64,000 nucleotides of DNA from Bacillus_AD sp047238185 (GTDB lineage: Bacteria > Bacillota > Bacilli > Bacillales > DSM-1321): the NCBI RefSeq assembly GCF_047238185.1, contig NZ_JBDFMI010000001.1, forward strand, positions 992,001-1,056,000, given 5' to 3'. Under the pieces are notes generated by a model. It saw only the letters and a program-made list of their open reading frames with translations, was not told where the DNA came from and searched no databases. Positions 59,039 through 64,000 of this stretch are shown here, in pieces. The translations under genes and the position numbers were made by a program. Every line of letters begins with the position of its first letter. Positions within the stretch are counted from its first letter, which is position 1.

Positions 59039-59061
59039 CTGTATATATATGATATATACAG
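59039..59061 (-). promoter_or_regulatory. YtrA-type operator palindrome
   Basis: Perfect 10-bp arms CTGTATATAT and ATATATACAG flank ATG, 22 bp upstream of the regulator start. It probably overlaps the operon promoter, so the regulator would repress its own operon. Confidence 0.75.
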
Positions 59062-59252
59062 TATGTACGGAACGGATTATTTTGTCAAGCATCCATATGA
59101 CCCCTAGTGATGATAGCGCTTTAGAAAGGGTTTATTCTTGGTTGATTCTTTTTAAGAATAGTTCCTTTTATTCTAGTATTTGCTCTTATTACAGCTTTTA
59201 TGGAGGTTGTTGTCGAAATGATAGGAAATTGAAAAGCGTATGCGTCAAAAGT

Positions 59253-59289
59253 TTGTTAAAATAGATATATAGGGTATACATTTTAACAA
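59253..59289 (+). promoter_or_regulatory. Promoter of the dynamin-like gene inside an inverted repeat
   Basis: TTGTTA (59253-59258) and TATACA (59275-59280) are spaced 16 bp. The promoter lies in a perfect inverted repeat TTGTTAAAAT / ATTTTAACAA (59253-59262, 59280-59289), which suggests an operator. From 59062 to 59252 I see nothing else. Confidence 0.55.
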
Positions 59290-59358
59290 GCGCTTCAAGA
59301 AGAATACGCTTGAGTACATAAAGTTATATTTTCAAATAAATATAATAAGGAGACTACT

Positions 59359-62112
59359 ATGACGATCGAGAACCATTTAAGTAAAAAAACATATTATGAA
59401 TCGCTTTTATCGGAACAACCGATAAAAGAACCTGTCGAAGCATTGGGGAAAATGTTCCAACAAGAAAATTCGAAGGATATGGCGGATTTATCGTATATTC
59501 GTTTTGCGCAGGGCGAGGTTTATTTTCTTTATCAGGATTATGAAACAGCCGTTTTTAAATGGGATAATATCTCAAATGAATTGGAGCCTTGGGCACAGAA
59601 AAATGTTGGAGATGCCTATTTCGAACTAGGCTTGTTCTCGGATGCGATTGAAAGGTATAAATCGATTAAGACAGACCAATTGATTCTGCAAACGGAAATC
59701 GCTTTGAAACTGTTTGAAATCTATATAGAAGAAAAAAATCAGGATAAGGCAGTTTACTATATAAAAGAAGCTGTTTCCATCAACCCCGATTATCAGCAAA
59801 TCACGGAAGTGGCACGTGCCTTTTTTGAACAAAAGAAAGATTGGCCAAATGCCATTGAACTTGCTGTCAATGAAGCGGTGCGGACAGAATCGGCCGCTTG
59901 GTTCGATACGTTGCACACATATATAAAAGAAGGATATACCCAAGAAATGTCGCCGGATTATTTCTCCTACGCCTTGCAAGTGCTTTATGGCATTGATGGT
60001 AAACGATTCGAGGAAATGGCTGTATCGCTTTGGAACACATATCATGACGGTCCTTTCTATTTACAATGGATTATCAGCTTTGACCAGCTTTTACGCGGGC
60101 TGGATGTCAAACAATCAAAGCATTGGAAGCAATTATCTGAGTTATACCAGTCAGCATTCATGGAGTTGGCAGACGGCCGTTTTGAGCTGAAGGACATTCA
60201 GGATGTCATCCCTGAGCTGCTGATGAATTGGGCTGCCATTACGAATGAGGCAAAGGCGTTGGCGTCCTATTCAGCACTGCTCGCTTGGAATGAATTCTTC
60301 CCGGGCAGTATCCAAACAAGCGATGCTCAGAAAGCAGAAACGAATATATGGGATTGTGAGCAAAACCCCAGCCTTTTGGAAGACAGCTTGAATCTGTTCG
60401 ATTCACTTGTGCGCTGGGCCAGCAAGAACGATGTGGAAGTAAGTGCTAAACTGCGCTGGTTTGTGGAAGAAATACTCGATTTGGATAAACAGAATATTCT
60501 TGTTGCCGGTGTGAATGAAACCGGAAAATCTTCATTTATCAATACGATATTGAAGACGCCTCTTTTTGAGGGTGCAACAAAAAATACGGTTCGCATCAAG
60601 GCGGGTATTACTCCGCAAGTGACGTTTGTCTCCGATAAAGATCTGCATTCTGAAATCGACACGCCCGATGTGCTGAATGTTTTGAATCCGGAAGAGGGCA
60701 CGAAACCTAAATCATTGACAGATGTGGCCATCCCGTCCGATATTTTGGCGGAGAACCATATTGCTCTAATAGACACTCCAGGATTTAGAGGACGAAAAGA
60801 TGAACAGGAAGTGATTGAATTCTTGCCGCTTGCCGATTGTCTGTTATTTGTGTTGGATGCGGAGGATCCATTTACGGATCAGGAACGCGATATTCTGTTA
60901 AAGATGACAGAACAATCGCCGCATCTCCCAGTTGCATTTGTCATCACAAAACTCGATGCCATCTACAATAAAAAAGAAGCTAAGCGCATCGTCGATGAAA
61001 CATATGCGCGCATTGTGGAATACGTCCCGAATACAGAAGTGATAGCATTTTCTTCCAAATATGATATTGAAGGACAGGATGAAGCGATCCAATCATTATT
61101 CCGCAAGGTTTCGTCAACTGACAGCAGGCTGGAAAAGAGAGCAGGCAAAATGCTGCAGGTCATCCGTAAAACGATCACCTTCTTATTGGAAAGCCGTGTA
61201 GAGAAGAAAAACAAATATAAGCAGGGTATTGCCTGGAATCAGGATATGGTCAAAAAACTAAATGCATCGATTGCAGAAATCCATGAAATGCAAAGTGATA
61301 AAAGTGATAAAATATCTCGGGATTATCATTCGATCAAAGAAGATATGAAGGCAACCATGATAAGGGATATACCAAGAATGCTTAAAGGCTGCTCTTCCTT
61401 ATTAAGCGAAGACAGTGACTTCAGGAAAGTCCACATTCAGCTGAATAATGAAATGAACATTAAAATCCAGACATATATCGAACAGGATATTTTACCGAAG
61501 TTCCACCGTTCATTGGAAGAATGGATTCAGCACTCAAATGCTGAACTCATTTCGGCCAAGCAAAATCTGGATGATATGGCTCAAAGTTTGAATGCTTTGT
61601 ATGGGGAAAAGAAGGTTTCGTTCCAGTATGATTTCCGCATCCTTGATGACTGGCAGCGCGATATGCACCGGATGACAAGCGGTGTCAGATTAGAGAATGA
61701 AAATATTCTACTGCGCCATACTCCGCAGCAATTCATTTTGAAAAGCGCAGGAAAGCTATTCAATGTATTGGCGCAAAATAAAACAATGCTGTATAACCAA
61801 TACAAGAAATTTATTGAAAGTGAGAGTTATGTTGAAACGACCAATAATATCGTGTCCAAATTCATGCTTGCTTTCGATGTGTTTGAACAAGCCATTGAAA
61901 GGGATTTACACCTGTTCTTCCACCCGCCAGTGGAAGCCTTGGAAGACCGTGTGGAAGAAGCCCATGAACAAATCAGTGAAAAAGAAGAATTGTTGGCGAT
62001 CATGAAAGAAAATCCGGAAGTATACCATGATGCAGTCCGATTATTTGAAGTTCGATTGCGCCAATATGAATGGATGATGAGCGCAGTGGGTAAAATCGCA
62101 TATACAGCCTGA
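59359..62112 (+). CDS. TPR-domain dynamin-like GTPase
   Basis: A 917-residue cytoplasmic protein. Residues about 40-320 are helical repeats of TPR type (FAQGEVYFLYQDYETAVFKW, VGDAYFELGLFSDAIERYKS). A GTPase domain follows: P-loop Gly384-Ser391 (GVNETGKS), a threonine-bearing switch near 410-420, Asp472-Thr-Pro-Gly475 and Thr530-Lys-Leu-Asp533. Residues 580-917 are long helices with coiled-coil character (KRAGKMLQVIRKTITFLLES; VEEAHEQISEKEELLAIMKE), like the stalk of bacterial dynamin-like proteins, without a transmembrane helix. Bacterial dynamins remodel or protect membranes; the N-terminal TPR fusion suggests partner proteins. It has its own promoter and terminator and no operon partner. 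Confidence 0.85.
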   Translation: MTIENHLSKKTYYESLLSEQPIKEPVEALGKMFQQENSKDMADLSYIRFAQGEVYFLYQDYETAVFKWDNISNELEPWAQKNVGDAYFELGLFSDAIERYKSIKTDQLILQTEIALKLFEIYIEEKNQDKAVYYIKEAVSINPDYQQITEVARAFFEQKKDWPNAIELAVNEAVRTESAAWFDTLHTYIKEGYTQEMSPDYFSYALQVLYGIDGKRFEEMAVSLWNTYHDGPFYLQWIISFDQLLRGLDVKQSKHWKQLSELYQSAFMELADGRFELKDIQDVIPELLMNWAAITNEAKALASYSALLAWNEFFPGSIQTSDAQKAETNIWDCEQNPSLLEDSLNLFDSLVRWASKNDVEVSAKLRWFVEEILDLDKQNILVAGVNETGKSSFINTILKTPLFEGATKNTVRIKAGITPQVTFVSDKDLHSEIDTPDVLNVLNPEEGTKPKSLTDVAIPSDILAENHIALIDTPGFRGRKDEQEVIEFLPLADCLLFVLDAEDPFTDQERDILLKMTEQSPHLPVAFVITKLDAIYNKKEAKRIVDETYARIVEYVPNTEVIAFSSKYDIEGQDEAIQSLFRKVSSTDSRLEKRAGKMLQVIRKTITFLLESRVEKKNKYKQGIAWNQDMVKKLNASIAEIHEMQSDKSDKISRDYHSIKEDMKATMIRDIPRMLKGCSSLLSEDSDFRKVHIQLNNEMNIKIQTYIEQDILPKFHRSLEEWIQHSNAELISAKQNLDDMAQSLNALYGEKKVSFQYDFRILDDWQRDMHRMTSGVRLENENILLRHTPQQFILKSAGKLFNVLAQNKTMLYNQYKKFIESESYVETTNNIVSKFMLAFDVFEQAIERDLHLFFHPPVEALEDRVEEAHEQISEKEELLAIMKENPEVYHDAVRLFEVRLRQYEWMMSAVGKIAYTA

Positions 62113-62126
62113 AATAGCGCTGGAAG

Positions 62127-62157
62127 AAAGGACTGGAGCTAAAGCTTCCAGTCCTTT
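62127..62157 (+). terminator. Terminator of the dynamin-like gene
   Basis: AAAGGACTGGAGCT pairs with AGCTTCCAGTCCTTT with one bulge, followed by T residues. Confidence 0.85.
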
Positions 62158-62263
62158 TTGCAACAGTAAGCTATTTATTTTACTGGAAATTGTAAAATAA
62201 CGGCGGGGTACATTCACTATTCGATTCGCATCGTATGCTTCCTATACGTACTTGTGAAAAAAC

Positions 62264-62636
62264 CTATTTTCCAGGAAGTTTTCTGCTATTCTGCTTAAAA
62301 TCCAAATCCATTAGAATAAGCGATATGCTTAGACTGATGACCGATAAAATCAATGAAATAAGAACATACATAAATTGGGCAATGAGAAAGTATGAAAGAA
62401 TCATAACCAGCATGGCCCATAATCCTATGATATAATGCTTCTTCGCTTTTCCTGATAGAAATAAATTATTGCAACGAAATCAGGTTTGGCATTAAGATGA
62501 TCAGTAAAGCGATAAGCCCGTCGAGCGAAAAAAAATCCCTGCTTGCAAAAAGGGAGACCAATGCGACTGGGAACGCTGCCATGTTCAAGGCAATCAGGGC
62601 CATAGCCCAAATGATATATTGTATTGGCTTCGACAT
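62264..62636 (-). pseudogene. Frameshifted small membrane-protein gene
   Basis: From an ATG at 62636 (GAGGAG 8 nt upstream) the minus strand encodes MSKPIQYIIWAMALIALNMA and a second hydrophobic stretch up to MPNLISLQ, then a TAA at 62466-62468. In the adjacent frame the text continues without break as LFLSGKAKKHYIIGLWAMLV and two further hydrophobic helices to a TAG at 62264, ending SRKLPGK. Together they read as one four-helix protein of about 120 residues broken by a single-base indel near 62465. It is either a recent pseudogene or a sequencing error. The family is not recognised. Confidence 0.6.
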
Positions 62637-62734
62637 CAAGCATACTCCTCAATGGTTGTTATTAGTATCATACCGTAAAACGGAGAGGGAAAGATTGATT
62701 TTGCTATTATAATATAGAAAGGGTAGGTGCCGAT

Positions 62735-63283
62735 ATGAGCGATGAACATATATTATTCGAGAGAGATGGACTAATGGTCAGACATTTGGAAAAAGAGGAT
62801 ATTCCCTATATGGCTAAATGGCTTTCCGATCCTGAACTACTGGAGTTCTATGAAGGAAGAGACAATCCATTTAATGAAGAAAGAATTTTGAAAGTCTTTT
62901 ATGAAGAAGTAAAAGGGCGAAAAGACAGCTGTCTTATTCTATACGATGGGTTACCTGTCGGTTATTTCCAGTGTTACCCAATAAATAGAGAAGAAAGAGC
63001 GGCATATGGATACAGTGGAAGCGATGGCATAATCTATGGGATGGATCAATTCATTGGAGAAGGAGATTACCGGGATCGCGGTATCGGCCAAATGCTTGTA
63101 AAGGCCGCCATCGACTTTTTGAAAGAAAAAAAGGGAGCGGTGAAAGTAGTGCTGGATCCACAAATCCGTAACCAAAGAGCTGTCGCCTGTTATTATAAAT
63201 GCGGGTTTCGGATCGTGAAAGAGCTTCACGGGCATGAATGGCACGAGGGGAAATATGAGGATTGCTATGTAATGGAAGTATAA
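62735..63283 (+). CDS. AAC(6')-like GNAT acetyltransferase
   Basis: A 182-residue acetyltransferase resembling the aminoglycoside 6'-N-acetyltransferase group: MAKWLSDPELLEFYEGRDNP (26-45), VGYFQCYP (72-79), YGMDQFIGEGDYRDRGIG (about 99-116) with the acetyl-CoA motif, and VLDPQIRNQRAVACYYKCGF (about 138-157). Chromosomal relatives in Bacillus may act on aminoglycosides or on other amines, so resistance cannot be claimed. GGGTAGGTG is the ribosome-binding site and a terminator follows. Confidence 0.87.
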   Translation: MSDEHILFERDGLMVRHLEKEDIPYMAKWLSDPELLEFYEGRDNPFNEERILKVFYEEVKGRKDSCLILYDGLPVGYFQCYPINREERAAYGYSGSDGIIYGMDQFIGEGDYRDRGIGQMLVKAAIDFLKEKKGAVKVVLDPQIRNQRAVACYYKCGFRIVKELHGHEWHEGKYEDCYVMEV

Positions 63284-63287
63284 TAGG

Positions 63288-63315
63288 AAGAGAGCGATGT
63301 CATCGCTCTCTTTTT
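63288..63315. terminator. Bidirectional terminator between convergent genes
   Basis: A 12-bp perfect stem (63288-63299 with 63301-63312) with a very tight loop is followed by T residues; it also overlaps the end of the lysR-type gene on the minus strand. Confidence 0.8.
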
Positions 63316-64000
63316 ATAGTCTATACTGTTCGATAAACGTCATAAAATCTGTCTGGATCCGATGCTTATGCTTCATATGCGCATAAAAATGTGCCTGTGG
63401 CAAATGAATGGCAGTATCAGGTACCTCTAACAACCTGCCTTCTAGCAACTCGCGGCGGACGGTCGAAATGGGCAAAAAGGAGACCCCTAGCCCTTCAGCA
63501 ATAAAGCGTTTTGTAATATGTATCTGGGAAACCGTCATAAAACGGACACCGGGATAGCGGCTTTTCACATTCCGTTTGATAATCTCCCAATAAACGGGAT
63601 GGTTGTCCGTAATTAAAATGGAGTTCATCAAAATTTCTTCTTCATCCAAAGGAGGGGCACTTTCTTCATCGAAGCCGTCATGGGGGATAATTAGCCTAAT
63701 ATCGCTGCTGAACAATAATTCGCTATAGAGGCCGGCATGGCCGCTATGTATACAAGATAGCCCCATATCTATTCTGTCATTGAGGACGGCGTCTTCCATT
63801 TCCTTCGATTCCAGTACCTGAACAGATACCTCGATATAAGGGTGCGTTGCCATAAACTGTTTTAAAACAAATGGCAGTATGGTATCGGCAAAGACAGGCG
63901 ATATGGCCAGAGAAAAGGCTGATGTATAGCCCTGGCTGAAAGAATGCAAATCGGTCAATCCTTGCCGATACACATCCAATAATTGCTCAGCATGCGTTAT
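63314..64000 (-). CDS. LysR-family transcriptional regulator, partial
   Basis: The last 228 or so residues of a LysR-type regulator whose 5' end lies beyond 64000; the reading frame is open to the edge (ITHAEQLLDVYRQG). What is visible is the effector-binding domain: SLAISPVFADTILPFVLKQF, YIEVSVQVLESKEMEDAVLN, DMGLSCIHSG and, near the end, FIAEGLGVSFLPISTVRREL. The DNA-binding helix-turn-helix is outside the window. Effector and targets cannot be inferred; a divergent neighbour, the usual target, would also be outside. Confidence 0.9.
   Translation of the reverse strand: MTHAEQLLDVYRQGLTDLHSFSQGYTSAFSLAISPVFADTILPFVLKQFMATHPYIEVSVQVLESKEMEDAVLNDRIDMGLSCIHSGHAGLYSELLFSSDIRLIIPHDGFDEESAPPLDEEEILMNSILITDNHPVYWEIIKRNVKSRYPGVRFMTVSQIHITKRFIAEGLGVSFLPISTVRRELLEGRLLEVPDTAIHLPQAHFYAHMKHKHRIQTDFMTFIEQYRL

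Noticed and set aside
62235..62435. Plus-strand frame of 66 codons after the dynamin-like gene
   Set aside because: No start context, and the opposite strand here encodes a clear membrane protein remnant.
1..64000. Prophage, IS element, integrase site or tRNA-linked insertion around the catabolic island
   Set aside because: No transposase, integrase, terminal repeat or tRNA was found at 9.4 or 24.8 kb; xerD is the housekeeping recombinase. Horizontal transfer of the island therefore remains unsupported.

Overview
The window is a low-GC, Gram-positive chromosomal segment from a spore-forming member of the Bacillaceae (Bacillus in the broad sense; genus not resolved). The evidence is a backbone with the gene content and order of the Bacillus subtilis yqjW-yqkD-fur-spoIIA region: a Y-family polymerase with a YolD partner, yqkD, yqkE, yqkF, a hidden mciZ, nudF, spoIIM, fur, yqzK, xerD, deoB, pupG and dacF-spoIIAA-spoIIAB-sigF. 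Strong Shine-Dalgarno sequences, TTG/GTG starts and sigma-F, sigma-E and sigma-H type promoters fit the same group. No rRNA, tRNA, IS element, prophage or CRISPR array was seen.

Layout. 1-9.4 kb: acetyltransferases, a CwlC-type sporulation amidase, an SOS-controlled Y-family polymerase/YolD pair, a TetR regulator with an Eis-like acetyltransferase that share one palindromic operator, a tandem 123-bp structured repeat, and an SGNH hydrolase. 9.7-24.8 kb: a 14-gene catabolic island in two runs, each preceded by the same direct-repeat motif. It encodes four Gfo/Idh/MocA-type proteins, a TIM-barrel isomerase/epimerase, an SDR epimerase homologue, a DapA-like lyase, a zinc-less MDR dehydrogenase, an FAD oxidoreductase, a carbohydrate ABC importer without its ATPase, and a GntR protein fused to a cytoplasmic solute-binding-protein domain. 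This looks like an undescribed pathway for a sugar derivative, with its own unusual sensor.

24.8-42 kb: the conserved yqk-fur-xerD-deoB backbone, with an Rrf2-regulated flavin monooxygenase/reductase pair, a possible structured RNA, queH, two CotF-type coat genes and an acetate-type symporter with a CcpA site. 42-46.3 kb: a LacI-controlled PTS (IIB-IIC-IIA, the order of B. subtilis licBCA) in which the usual phospho-beta-glucosidase is replaced by a DUF871/MupG-like protein. 46.3-48.5 kb: a decayed S41 peptidase gene, a lipoprotein and a hypothetical gene.

48.6-64 kb: the dacF-spoIIA operon with recognisable sigma-F and sigma-H/Spo0A elements; a purine permease; a YhcY/YhcZ-like two-component system with a four-cysteine GAF sensor; an MFS exporter behind a 15-codon overlapping leader ORF; a YtrA-type GntR/ABC operon with a perfect operator palindrome; a 917-residue TPR-dynamin-like GTPase; a frameshifted membrane-protein gene; an AAC(6')-like acetyltransferase; and a LysR gene cut by the window edge.
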